NCBI RefSeq assembly: GCF_927798175.1
Contig: NZ_CAKMMP010000008.1
Location: forward strand, 62,001 to 126,000
Reading direction: 5' to 3'
Length of the DNA: 64,000 bases
DNA from: Paenibacillus sp. JJ-223
GTDB lineage: Bacteria; Bacillota; Bacilli; Paenibacillales; Paenibacillaceae
Shown here: positions 36,599 through 44,677 of the stretch, in pieces
Layout of the letters: the number at the start of each line of letters is the position of its first letter
Position numbering within the stretch: the first letter of the stretch is position 1
The notes under the pieces: generated by a model
What the model was told of the DNA's origin: nothing
What the model saw: only the letters and a program-made list of their open reading frames with translations
Databases searched by the model: none
Program-made: the position numbers and the translations under genes

Positions 36599-38074
36599 AT
36601 GGATCACCGCCGTACGCCGCTGTTTACCGCTTTAACCAATCACGCGGCACTCAATCCGGTGCAATTTCATATTCCGGGACATAAAAAAGGATTGGGAACG
36701 GATACCGAGTTTCGTGAATTTATCGGCGATAATGCCCTGTCCATCGATTTGATCAATATCGCTCCATTGGATGATCTCCATCAGCCTACAGGCGTCATTC
36801 AGGAAGCGCAGATGCTGGCCGCGGATGCCTTCGGAGCCGATTATACCTATTTCAGCGTACAGGGCACAAGCAGTGCCATCATGACCATGATTTTGTCAGT
36901 ATGCGAACCGGGCGATAAAATTATTGTACCCCGTAACGTGCATAAATCGGTCATGTCAGCCATTATTTTCTCGGGAGCCAAACCGGTATTCGTCTCTCCC
37001 GCACAAGACGCAAATCTGGGCATCGACCACGGAGTAACCGTTCGTTCGGTCAGGCGTGCGCTTGAGCGTCATCCAGACGCCAAGGCATTGCTTGTCATTA
37101 ATCCGACGTATTTCGGCGTATGTACAGATCTGAAGGAGATCGTGGAGCTGGCGCACAGCTACCAGGTTCCTGTGCTTGTCGACGAGGCGCATGGCGTGCT
37201 GATTCATTTTCACGAGGACCTGCCGCTTTCTGCGATGGCTGCCGGAGCCGATATGTCCGCAACGAGCGTTCACAAGCTGGGCGGTTCCATGACACAGAGC
37301 TCTGTATTGAACCTGAACACCAAAAACGGGTTCGTGAACCCGCAGCGTGTACAGACGATCCTCAGTATGCTGACTTCAACCTCAACATCATATATTTTGC
37401 TGGCTTCATTGGACACGTCCAGACGCAATCTGGCACTGAATGGCCACGCTATGGCACAGAAAGCCATCGATCTGGCTGAATTCGCCAGAAGAGCCATCAA
37501 CGACATCGACGGATTGCACTGTTTCGGCACAGAATTGCTTGGAACGGAAGCAACCTTCAACATGGACCCGACCAAGCTTACGATCCATGTTCGTCATCTG
37601 GGCATTACCGGTTATGAGACCGAAAATTGGCTGCGTGAGCATTACAATATCGAAGTCGAGCTTAGCGACATGTACAATATTTTGTGTCTCATCACTCCGG
37701 GTGATACGGACGAATCGGTCGACATTTTGCTGAACGCGCTGCAGGATCTGTCCCGTACGTATTACCAGGTCAACCCGGCGCATGAACTGGTCGTCAAAGT
37801 ACCTGACATCCCGCAATTGATGCTCACTCCGCGTGATGCCTTCTACGGCGACACGGAAGTTATTCCGTTCAAGGAGTCTGCGGGACGCATTATAGCGGAA
37901 TTTATTTATGTGTATCCTCCGGGCATTCCGATTCTGTTGCCGGGCGAGGTCATCACTCAGGAAAATATCGACTACATTGTCGATCACGTCGAAGTGGGCC
38001 TGCCCGTAAAAGGACCTGAGGACCGCAGCGTTACGAATGTTAAGGTGATCGTGGAAGCCGACGCGATTTTCTAA
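36599..38074 (+). CDS. speA: Arginine decarboxylase (Orn/Lys/Arg decarboxylase family)
   Basis: A 491-residue PLP enzyme strongly resembling Bacillus SpeA, which makes agmatine as the first step to spermidine. Motifs: PVQFHIPGHKKG, NALSIDLINIAPLDDLH, SVQGTSSAIMTM, and the PLP-lysine site ATSVHKLGGSMTQSS (near 230). The C-terminal domain has LTPRDAFYGDTEVIPF and PPGIPILLPGE. GTG 36587 is also in frame, but ATG 36599 matches the start of B. subtilis SpeA in length; the AAAGG site sits awkwardly for both. Spermidine synthesis yields methylthioadenosine, the substrate of MtnN encoded earlier in the window. Confidence 0.93.
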   Translation: MDHRRTPLFTALTNHAALNPVQFHIPGHKKGLGTDTEFREFIGDNALSIDLINIAPLDDLHQPTGVIQEAQMLAADAFGADYTYFSVQGTSSAIMTMILSVCEPGDKIIVPRNVHKSVMSAIIFSGAKPVFVSPAQDANLGIDHGVTVRSVRRALERHPDAKALLVINPTYFGVCTDLKEIVELAHSYQVPVLVDEAHGVLIHFHEDLPLSAMAAGADMSATSVHKLGGSMTQSSVLNLNTKNGFVNPQRVQTILSMLTSTSTSYILLASLDTSRRNLALNGHAMAQKAIDLAEFARRAINDIDGLHCFGTELLGTEATFNMDPTKLTIHVRHLGITGYETENWLREHYNIEVELSDMYNILCLITPGDTDESVDILLNALQDLSRTYYQVNPAHELVVKVPDIPQLMLTPRDAFYGDTEVIPFKESAGRIIAEFIYVYPPGIPILLPGEVITQENIDYIVDHVEVGLPVKGPEDRSVTNVKVIVEADAIF

Positions 38075-38109
38075 TCGATCCTCATGCTTCTCTCACGACA
38101 AGACTGCTC

Positions 38110-38138
38110 AAGACCAGGCCATCAGGCCTGGTCTTTTT
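38110..38138 (+). terminator. speA terminator
   Basis: AAGACCAGGCC, ATCA loop, GGCCTGGTCTT and a T tract, about 35 bp past the stop. Confidence 0.9.
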
Positions 38139-38230
38139 AATGCGCAGGATCGATCTTTCGGGCAGCACAAAAGCCCCCTTGCAAAAGGCGAAAACCACAA
38201 GGAGGACGTCCACAGTGGTCAATCGAATCG

Positions 38231-38473
38231 AGTGATACGAATGCCATTCGGAGCTTTTGAAGGAACAACAGGCCGTAGCGTTGATTCCCCGAAAGAGAAA
38301 TCACCGAGTGATCCCAACATATGATCGATATGTCTACAAAGAGCGCCATTGGGTGGAATGCTTCTTTAATAAAATAGAAGAAATATCGCCGTTTGACAAC
38401 TCGTTATGATAAATTAGCGTGTACGTTCAAGGCTTTTTTGACGCTGGCATTCATCATGGTGTGGCTTGCTTGA
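38231..38473 (+). pseudogene. IS5-family transposase remnant (C-terminal fragment, frameshifted)
   Basis: Three frames join into one transposase C-terminus: DTNAIRSF, then after a frameshift near 38258 LKEQQAVALIPRKRNHR continuing to TYDRYVYKERHWVECFFNKIEE, then after an extra base near 38390 EYRRLTTRYDKLACTF up to FIMVWLA and a stop at 38471-38473. The YKERHWVE/FF-KIEEYRR/RYDK pattern is that of IS5-type DDE transposases around the last catalytic Glu. The N-terminal two thirds and clear terminal repeats are missing. It marks the left side of the 38.6-42.5 kb island. Confidence 0.82.
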
Positions 38474-38514
38474 GTTTGAAGACACGCCCTAGATTGTATC
38501 AGGTAATGCAAGTT

Positions 38515-38552
38515 AAGGGCAGATGTCTATCCAAGGATAGATTCTGCCCTTT
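38515..38552. terminator. Hairpin between the IS5 remnant and the DUF2000 gene
   Basis: AAGGGCAGA and TCTGCCCTT pair around a nested CTATCC/GGATAG stem. It lies 95 bp past the DUF2000 stop on the minus strand and may end that transcript. Confidence 0.5.
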
Positions 38553-38646
38553 GTCATGTCCGCACCACGCACAGACAAGATATTCAATTCTATCTCATCA
38601 TCAATAAAACTGCACCGCCGCTGAAGCGCCTACGTCATGCCTTCCC

Positions 38647-39057
38647 TTATCTCATGACACTGAACTTCTTAGTCATGGCCCGAACGGCTTCATCTTCTCC
38701 CCATATAATAACTCCCACCACTTTGGTGGCTTCCAAAGCCATATTCGCAATTTCACTCGCATATTGTTCAAATGCGTTATTGAGTGACCGCCCAGTCTGA
38801 GAAAAAACAAGAAAATTCAATCCGCCATCGTGTTCTGAGCAGGATTTGACCAGGTTAATGAGTTGATTCTCCCCGGCCTTTAGAATGACCGTGCTGTATT
38901 GAATACCCGCATGCTGAACACCGCTCTGATCCAGTACAGGTTGACTCGAATATAACTCAGGCTCGTTCAGGGAGGCTTGTCCCATCAGAAGGGCTGCCAC
39001 ATTCGCTGCGGCTCCAGGCTCCAGATTTTTATCCAGTATAATAGCGATTCTTTTCAT
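38647..39057 (-). CDS. DUF2000 family protein
   Basis: A 136-residue protein matching DUF2000, which has a peptidyl-tRNA hydrolase-like fold and unknown function: RIAIILDKNLEPGAAANVAA at the N-terminus, VQHAGIQYSTVILKAG in the middle, LNFLVFSQTGRSLNNAFEQY and a C-terminal VVGVIIWGEDEAV. The frame is open upstream, but ATG 39057 overlaps the TGA of the BacA-like gene by 4 nt, and AGAGGGTG lies 11 nt before it. The coupling suggests that the two proteins work together. The function here is unknown. Confidence 0.75.
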   Translation of the reverse strand: MKRIAIILDKNLEPGAAANVAALLMGQASLNEPELYSSQPVLDQSGVQHAGIQYSTVILKAGENQLINLVKSCSEHDGGLNFLVFSQTGRSLNNAFEQYASEIANMALEATKVVGVIIWGEDEAVRAMTKKFSVMR

Positions 39058-39617
39058 ATGAGTGCATTCACCCTCTGTGTATTTTTCGTAAAACATACCC
39101 AAGGCATCTGGATTCCCTCGCGCAGCACCTTGTAAGTCACCAGTCCGTAATGATCCGCACAGAGCTGGTTCGTGAGCGCAAGCGATCTCTCCGTATTTAG
39201 CATAACTTTCCTGCAAGCCTCAGGGTTCGATGATACCGTGCAGTTCTCTCTATAGATGATATCAAGTTCGGTCAACAAGTATGTAGTCGCCGGATGATGA
39301 TAGATAATATCGATCTGTTCTGGGCATACCACCTGAAAACCAGACAGCACCAGTGCAGGAATCTTCTCTACAAAGCTTTCAGATACCACGAGATCTGAAT
39401 CCATAATGAAGCTGTTAAGCTTGGGATACGCTCCAGGAACCAGGAGACAGGAAATCTCGCCTGATTTCAGGTCATCTGCTGCCGCTTCGAATTCGGGGTA
39501 TGGCTTAATCAAATCAGAATTATCCATTTTTTTTGCAATATGCATACTGCAAGTCAGGAAGCCTTCATCGTCACCCAATGTGCCCAGTATAGCGTATTTC
39601 CCTCTAGTTATCTCCAT
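39054..39617 (-). CDS. BacA/prephenate dehydratase-like protein
   Basis: A 187-residue protein with the two-lobed binding fold of prephenate dehydratases and of BacA, the prephenate decarboxylase of bacilysin synthesis. Similar to BacA are the opening YAILGTLGDDEGF (BacA has a TLGPEGT loop), the central LLVPGAYPKLNSFIMDSDL (BacA VPHAY...), and the end ERSLALTNQLCADHYGL followed by IQMPWVCF (BacA IALTNELARQKYGL and IPMSWSLF). I infer a role on prephenate or a similar acid; decarboxylase versus other activity cannot be decided by eye. AAGGAGG precedes ATG 39617. More AT-rich than genes outside the island. Confidence 0.68.
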   Translation of the reverse strand: MEITRGKYAILGTLGDDEGFLTCSMHIAKKMDNSDLIKPYPEFEAAADDLKSGEISCLLVPGAYPKLNSFIMDSDLVVSESFVEKIPALVLSGFQVVCPEQIDIIYHHPATTYLLTELDIIYRENCTVSSNPEACRKVMLNTERSLALTNQLCADHYGLVTYKVLREGIQMPWVCFTKNTQRVNALI

Positions 39618-39657
39618 TTATTTCTATATCCTCCTTTTTATTTCTATTTCCGGTATG

Positions 39658-39686
39658 ATAGTATACCATATAATCCCTATTGTCAA
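39658..39686 (-). promoter_or_regulatory. Sigma-A promoter of the BacA-like-DUF2000 operon
   Basis: On the minus strand TTGACA, 17-bp spacer, TACTAT, about 40 bp upstream of the start codon, in a very AT-rich divergent region. Confidence 0.65.
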
Positions 39687-39822
39687 TTAACACTTTAACG
39701 CAACAAAAATATGTATAATTGTTCATAATGTTTTACAAAAAATGTATTTAATATGGAAAATAATGAGTTATAATGTTGAGAAAACCATTTTTCCTATTTT
39801 TAACTTTGTTCAAGGAGGTCCC

Positions 39823-41064
39823 ATGAAAACGATCGTCTACATATCTGATTTCAGACTGCCTTTCGGCCTAAACTTCGTGAAACCACTTACCAAATTCACA
39901 GATCACAAAAGAATTCTGATTATTGAACAGCATCAATTACATCACCCCGAGCGGCTTCAGGATTATTTTGATGAAATTCGCTACGTCGATCACCTCGAAT
40001 CCTACGATGCCATTCGGGAGCATGTTCTACAGATCAGGCAAACCCATTCGATTATCGCTTTGTTAACTCCAGGTGAGAATGCCATTGAGATCGGCGGGCA
40101 GCTCCGCTCCGAATTTGGCATCCCCGGTATGCAGCGCAATCAGGCCGAGGCGGTCCGTAATAAATGGATTATGAAACAAATGCTTCATCAACGCGGAATT
40201 CGTACGTCCAAAATAGCAATCGCTCTGCAAGAGCAGGACTATTTTCATTTCTCTGCTGCCCATGGATTCCCGATCATTGTAAAGCCACTTAGCGGTTACG
40301 GAAGTATCAATACCTTCAAGTTGTCCAGTATGGATGAGCTCTCACATTATCTGCAGCACACTAGACATGAGCTGCAGAGGGACCTGCTGGAAGAATTCAT
40401 TCACGGTACAGAGTTTCACTGTGACTCCATCGTGTCCAAGGGAATCGTTGTATTTTCCTCTGTCTCTCAATACCTTTACAACTGTCTGGACATTGCAACC
40501 AAGCAGAAACCTCCGGCTAGCATTACGTTCCCCAAAGGCGCTAACGCGAACGTTATCAGGCGTATCCAAGAGATCAATTCACAAGCCATTGCTGCCCTTG
40601 GGATTAATCAATCTGTAACCCATGCCGAGCTGTTTCTCACGCCGGACGGAGAAGTGGTATTTGGAGAGATCGGGGCAAGAATCGGGGGCTCACAAGTTAT
40701 GCCGCCTTGTATCAAAAACACCCATGGCGTAGATCTTTTTGAAGCCGTAACTGATCTGGAGGTTGGCATATATACTTTTACACAGCAGCAAACGAACAAC
40801 AAATTCACGGGCATGATCTGTTTTCCTTCACGCGCGGGTGTCATTCAACGAATATCAGGAATCGACGATTATAAGGATGTTTCTGGCATTATTGAGTTCA
40901 AGGTTTCTTATGAAATAGGGCAGCGTGTAGGAGATGTGAACGATACGATGACACGATCAGGATTTGCCATTGTTGAAGGGGAGTCGTTTGAGGAATTGCG
41001 TCAGACTTTGCTGGACTTGTATGATCGATTCGTCATTGAGGTTGAGGTTGCCGAAACTGTATAG
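39823..41064 (+). CDS. ATP-grasp domain carboxylate-amine ligase (possible L-amino acid ligase)
   Basis: A 413-residue ATP-grasp enzyme. The N-terminal pre-ATP-grasp domain is followed by FPIIVKPLSGYGSINTFKL (ATP-binding Lys and Gly-rich loop, near 150), LLEEFIHGTEFHCDSIVSKG, and the metal-binding HAELFLTPDGEVVFGEIGAR followed by IGGS (near 285). Such enzymes ligate a carboxylate to an amine; BacD, the bacilysin ligase, belongs to the same group. The frame opens at 39742, but AAGGAGG sits just before ATG 39823. First gene of a unit with the MFS transporter, divergent from the BacA-like gene. The substrates are unknown. Confidence 0.83.
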   Translation: MKTIVYISDFRLPFGLNFVKPLTKFTDHKRILIIEQHQLHHPERLQDYFDEIRYVDHLESYDAIREHVLQIRQTHSIIALLTPGENAIEIGGQLRSEFGIPGMQRNQAEAVRNKWIMKQMLHQRGIRTSKIAIALQEQDYFHFSAAHGFPIIVKPLSGYGSINTFKLSSMDELSHYLQHTRHELQRDLLEEFIHGTEFHCDSIVSKGIVVFSSVSQYLYNCLDIATKQKPPASITFPKGANANVIRRIQEINSQAIAALGINQSVTHAELFLTPDGEVVFGEIGARIGGSQVMPPCIKNTHGVDLFEAVTDLEVGIYTFTQQQTNNKFTGMICFPSRAGVIQRISGIDDYKDVSGIIEFKVSYEIGQRVGDVNDTMTRSGFAIVEGESFEELRQTLLDLYDRFVIEVEVAETV

Positions 41065-41129
41065 ATTCGGACATACACCTTACGATTTATTTTATGGAAT
41101 TGGGGTTTTCTTGGGGAGGATTGGAACGA

Positions 41130-42449
41130 TTGTCTTTATCTCTATCCAAAACATACGCGGGACTAAGCCGCGATGTCTATTATCTCTGTTTGGCCAGAAC
41201 CATTAACAGCACTGGAGATTTTATATTCTCGTTAATTACCTTGGTCCTTACGCTCCAGCTTGGTATGAATGTGGTCAGTGCAGGCATTTTTGTAGCCATG
41301 GCGGCCTTGATTAGCGGTCCCGGCGTATTGCTTGGAGGCTATTTAAGTGATCTGATGGGCAAAAAAACGATTATTGTCATCGGGCAGCTGTTGTCTACAT
41401 TGATGATTATCAGCTGCTCCTTCTGGTCGGGCACGATAACCATTGGTTATCTTCTGATTGCAGTCATGTTTTTCATCAGTATTACCCGGCCTGCCTATAA
41501 CGCCTTAATTATTCAACTGTGCACAGAGGAGAAGGAGCGCAAATCTGCCTTTTCTCTCATGTATCTTGGAGCCAATCTAGGCATAGCGCTTGGACCACTC
41601 ATTGCCGGTTTTTTTATCAAGGATCACGTGCATATCGTCTTTATAGGTATCGGCACAGTGTTTCTGATCTCCACCTTGATCATCTTGAAGCGGGTTCATG
41701 TCGGTGCGGGCAACAAAGCAATGGAAACCGGAGACCATGCACATCAGATGCAACAATCACAAAAGAAACATCCCAACCATCAACATCAACAAGTATTGAA
41801 GCAATCGGCTCCTTCAATATTTAAGTTGCTATTGAGAAATCCGCTCGTCGCCTTCTTCATCGCAGTGTCATTTCTTAATTATTTTATCTACATGCAATAC
41901 TCGTTTAGCCTTCCACTTCAGATGAATCATTCGTTTGGAGAGAATGGAGCTGCTTATTATGGGTCTGTCATGACCATTAATGCGATCAGTGTTATTATTC
42001 TCACCACGTTGGTCCTGTCTGCTACCCACAGCTTCACAGCTCAGAATTCCATAGCGGCAGGTGCACTCTTTTATGGAATTGGATTTGGCGTTCTCTACCT
42101 GCTGAGCGATTTGCCTCATTTCGCTATCGTTGTTTTTTCCACTGTGCTGTGGACCATCGGGGAGATTCTGGTGCAAACCAATATCAACCTGTATATCGCG
42201 TCACGTGTACCCGATACCCATCAGGGAAGGTTTAACGGCTTGCTGTTATTCGTAGGTTGTCTCGGTTACACACTTAGTCCATATTTGACCGGCCTTTTCA
42301 TTCGAAGCGTAGATATGGAGAGTGTATGGATTGTTATTCTGGGTATCAGTCTGTTCTATGCGTTATGCATGTCCCTTCTCTCGTATATTGAAAAAAGCTC
42401 CCCTACCAAACGCGAAATGGATTCAACAGATTTATCAAAAAGTATCTAA
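41130..42449 (+). CDS. MFS transporter of the ATP-grasp gene island
   Basis: A major facilitator of about 440 residues with twelve membrane segments. The motif after helix 2 is GGYLSDLMGKKT, and helix 5 has the LGANLGIALGPLIAGFF pattern seen in antiporters. The central cytoplasmic loop is rich in His and Gln (GDHAHQMQQSQKKHPNHQHQ). TTG 41130 has GGGGAGGA 9 nt upstream, whereas ATG 41094 (12 codons longer) has no site; I favour TTG. It lies 65 bp after the ATP-grasp gene and may export that enzyme's product, as BacE does for bacilysin; this is inference. Confidence 0.8.
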   Translation: MSLSLSKTYAGLSRDVYYLCLARTINSTGDFIFSLITLVLTLQLGMNVVSAGIFVAMAALISGPGVLLGGYLSDLMGKKTIIVIGQLLSTLMIISCSFWSGTITIGYLLIAVMFFISITRPAYNALIIQLCTEEKERKSAFSLMYLGANLGIALGPLIAGFFIKDHVHIVFIGIGTVFLISTLIILKRVHVGAGNKAMETGDHAHQMQQSQKKHPNHQHQQVLKQSAPSIFKLLLRNPLVAFFIAVSFLNYFIYMQYSFSLPLQMNHSFGENGAAYYGSVMTINAISVIILTTLVLSATHSFTAQNSIAAGALFYGIGFGVLYLLSDLPHFAIVVFSTVLWTIGEILVQTNINLYIASRVPDTHQGRFNGLLLFVGCLGYTLSPYLTGLFIRSVDMESVWIVILGISLFYALCMSLLSYIEKSSPTKREMDSTDLSKSI

Positions 42450-42506
42450 TTCTTTGTGAGTAGAAGCTCTCTACTATAGCTTAAACGAGGAATCAAAAAG
42501 TAAAGG

Positions 42507-42529
42507 GATCACTCTGAAGTGACCATTTT
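42507..42529 (+). terminator. Possible weak terminator after the MFS gene
   Basis: GGATCACT, CTGA, AGTGACC and ATTTTGG, 58 bp after the stop. The stem is short. Confidence 0.4.
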
Positions 42530-42574
42530 GGGGAAGTACCAGCGAAGCTGACAGCACTCGCAAAGTAGATAGTA

Positions 42575-42718
42575 TTAAATGGGGAATCTATGGCTAACTT
42601 CGTTGTATTCCTCCTGTGCATCAGTGATGGCAAGCTTGGAATAGACTTCTACTTCAGGCCTTCATGCCCCGAATACGGTTGGATCAGCATCATCAATGCC
42701 TTGTTTTTTAAGCCACGT
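42575..42718 (-). pseudogene. Unidentified decayed coding fragment
   Basis: A minus-strand frame reads TWLKKQGIDDADPTVFGA, an in-frame stop, then RPEVEVYSKLAITDAQ and a stop after HRFPI; a frameshift just upstream would extend it (DHDAAFF). The protein-like composition suggests a dead gene, perhaps of a mobile element, but I cannot name the family. Confidence 0.3.
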
Positions 42719-42773
42719 TAAAAGAAAAATGCCGCATCATGGTCTGTCGTTGATTAAGCTCAGAGCGGTATAG

Positions 42774-42816
42774 AACAAGAGCGGGTTATCGAAAAGATAG
42801 CTTGCTCTTGTTTTGT
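42774..42816 (+). terminator. Terminator-like hairpin
   Basis: AACAAGAGC pairs with GCTCTTGTT over a loop with GTTATC/GATAGC, then TTGTTC. It lies between the MFS gene and the IS4-type remnant; what it terminates is unclear. Confidence 0.4.
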
Positions 42817-42893
42817 TCAAAAAGAGTGACGGAATTCAGCAGGCAAATGGAACGGATGGCGAGGCCTCTTAAAAAAGAAGGAGGTTACGTCAG

Positions 42894-43395
42894 ATGGATG
42901 AGTATGCGAACTCATTAAAAAGAAGACTGACATCTCTCTATAACCTTCTGCATTTGAACGCAGTTTATGATCTCGCAACAGACGTCTTTCTGGCCTGTAT
43001 TTGCCCTCGGGTGGAGAGTTTGATTTGATCGGAACGTTCATCTGACACTCACCAAAAAACAATCCAAAGAAATCAAGGCTCAGCCTGAGATGTATAAGTT
43101 CGTTCCTCCCACGTCAAACTTTGATTTTTTGGATTTGCATGAAAATTTGTTTTATCCGATTTCATTTTGAGTGGTTCGTTTCATCCTGCCAAGTGGAGCC
43201 AATGAAATGATTCTGACCAATCTTTCAGGTCTGACGTATTGTCCTGCAAAGAGACGAGAGTCCATCACCCAAGAGATTTTCGCCAGAATGAACAGGTACA
43301 ATTTCGCTGAGATGATGACCTCGCACGTCATCATTTCGGGAATGGATATTTTTCAAGCGGATTTTTTCTCCGTTTTGTTTGCTATACGCTTTTTC
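42894..43395 (+). pseudogene. IS4-family transposase remnant
   Basis: The decayed frame reads ANSLKRRLTSLYNLLHLNAVYDLATDVF, with a stop near 43029. After a frameshift it continues from HLTLTKKQSKEI through KFVPPTSNFDFLD to PISF-stop-VVRFILPSGANEMILTNLSG, then directly RRESITQEIFARMNRYNFAE followed by MMTSHVII. The HLNAVYDL, VVRFxLPSGxxEMxLTNL and QEIFARMxxYNFxEMxTSHVxI pieces belong to IS4-type DDE transposases. The segment between TNLSG and ESITQ, which should hold the catalytic Glu, is deleted. It marks the right side of the island. Confidence 0.82.
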
Positions 43396-43407
43396 CTTGC
43401 TTGCACT

Positions 43408-43443
43408 AAAAAAAACGGCACAGATTGTTCTCCCATGCCGTTT
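43408..43443 (-). terminator. Terminator after the DUF1292 gene
   Basis: On the minus strand AAACGGCA and TGCCGTTT enclose a 15-nt loop, followed by T residues, about 50 bp past the stop. Confidence 0.8.
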
Positions 43444-43495
43444 CGAGTCCATAAATTCACTTTGTTTTGTCTATTGAACTTATTTGGAGCCTGAC

Positions 43496-43813
43496 TTATT
43501 CCTGTCCTGCAACGAGTTCGTTATAAGCCGCTTCAACACGGCTCCACTCTGCTTCGTCTTCGATATTGTAGAGTACCATTTCCTCGTTTTCTTCTTCCAT
43601 GCGGAAAATGATACCGTCAGCTTCAGGATTGTTACGTTCCAGCAGGAGCGCATAAACATGGTCTTCCACGTCAAACGTCTCCACCAAAACCATCTCCACG
43701 TCGTTTCCGTTCTCGTCTGTCAGCGTCAGAAGAACTTCTTCATGCTCGTGGTCGTGGTCATGATCGTGACCGCAGCCGCAGGCATCGCCGTGTTCATGTG
43801 TGTGATCGCTCAT
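43496..43813 (-). CDS. DUF1292 family protein with His/Asp-rich N-terminus
   Basis: A 105-residue acidic cytosolic protein. The C-terminal 75 residues match DUF1292 (YrzB-like): VLLTLTDENGNDVEMVLVET, YALLLERN and EEEMVLYNIEDE-type sequence. The first 25 residues are a metal-binding-like run of His, Asp and Glu with a CGCG element (ACGCGHDHDHDHEHE). ATG 43813 has GCGAGG 8 nt upstream; the 24 codons before it look non-coding. The DUF1292 function is unknown. The His-rich tail could bind zinc or nickel. Confidence 0.83.
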   Translation of the reverse strand: MSDHTHEHGDACGCGHDHDHDHEHEEVLLTLTDENGNDVEMVLVETFDVEDHVYALLLERNNPEADGIIFRMEEENEEMVLYNIEDEAEWSRVEAAYNELVAGQE

Positions 43814-43910
43814 TGATATACCTCGCTTCATCGATTGAAATTGTGTAACCTTGCATATCGTAACATGTTCATAGTGCCAGGTCAATTTCGACCGCGGGCG
43901 TGATTCGGGT

Positions 43911-44465
43911 TTATTCGTTTAGTGCGGTAATGACTTTCTCGGCGACCTGCACGTAATTGCTGTTTGCATTTTCCTTAATATGAAAACCGATTGAATATTT
44001 GCCTGCGCGGCTGAAATCATACGTGAAATCATACGTGCGGAACCAGAAGTTATCTTTCTGGGTTGTCAGCTCCTGGGACTGAATATCCTTCACCTGCCCG
44101 CTCGGGTTCGTAATCGTCAACTTCACGGCAGCCACATCGGTCGTCAGACTGTCGACTTGTGAGAACACGTTGAACTTCAGCTTGCCCACGTTCACGTTGC
44201 CAAATACAGTGTCTCCTTTGAACAGAAAAATATGTACATTGGGCTTAATCACCGTCACCCGCTTGCTACTGTTGTCCCATTTGGCGATGCCGCCCGCTTC
44301 CCTCACAGGAACATAGGTGGTTCCGTCAATCAAATAACCGCCGTCAGCCGCTTCCTTGCCATTGATGAGTACCCGAATCTTCTCGTTCACGGAATCTGCA
44401 AACAGTAGAGATCCGCCAAGCAAGGAAAATATGCTGACACAGAGCAAGACCCTCTTCCACTTCAT
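43911..44465 (-). CDS. Exported protein with copper amine oxidase N-terminal-like (stalk) domain
   Basis: A 184-residue protein with a clear signal peptide (KWKRVLLCVSIFSLLGGSLLFADS). Residues 28-75 match the stalk / copper amine oxidase N-terminal-like domain common in Paenibacillus surface proteins: IRVLINGKEA, YLIDGTTYVPVREAGGIAKW and KRVTVIK. The rest is predicted beta-rich (LKFNVFSQVDSLTTDVAAVK, YDFTYDFSRAGKYSIGFHI), like a small Ig-type domain. It should be secreted. No enzyme motif is seen. Confidence 0.78.
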   Translation of the reverse strand: MKWKRVLLCVSIFSLLGGSLLFADSVNEKIRVLINGKEAADGGYLIDGTTYVPVREAGGIAKWDNSSKRVTVIKPNVHIFLFKGDTVFGNVNVGKLKFNVFSQVDSLTTDVAAVKLTITNPSGQVKDIQSQELTTQKDNFWFRTYDFTYDFSRAGKYSIGFHIKENANSNYVQVAEKVITALNE

Positions 44466-44677
44466 GCGCCAATTTCCCTCCCCTGCTGCTGCTGTTGTAC
44501 ATTTATACTGCAGATTCGCTCACAAAGTTGCGCCGTTTTTCATTATTTTTCATTTTTTATCCAACATTTTTTCCACTCCATGGATTGAAAAAAAGAGATT
44601 TCCTGTGTGTCAGGAAACCTCCATGATTTCGTTGTTGCCAACCCCTTCTCAGCCGAAGCAAATTCACATGCCCATGC

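Noticed and set aside
38419..38607. Short plus-strand frame beginning inside the IS5 remnant
   Set aside because: Its first part is the wrong frame of the transposase end and the rest runs through a hairpin; it is not a gene.
39058..39216. 53-codon N-terminal extension of the DUF2000 frame
   Set aside because: It lies inside the BacA-like gene in another frame and shows no DUF2000 similarity; the ATGA overlap gives a natural start.
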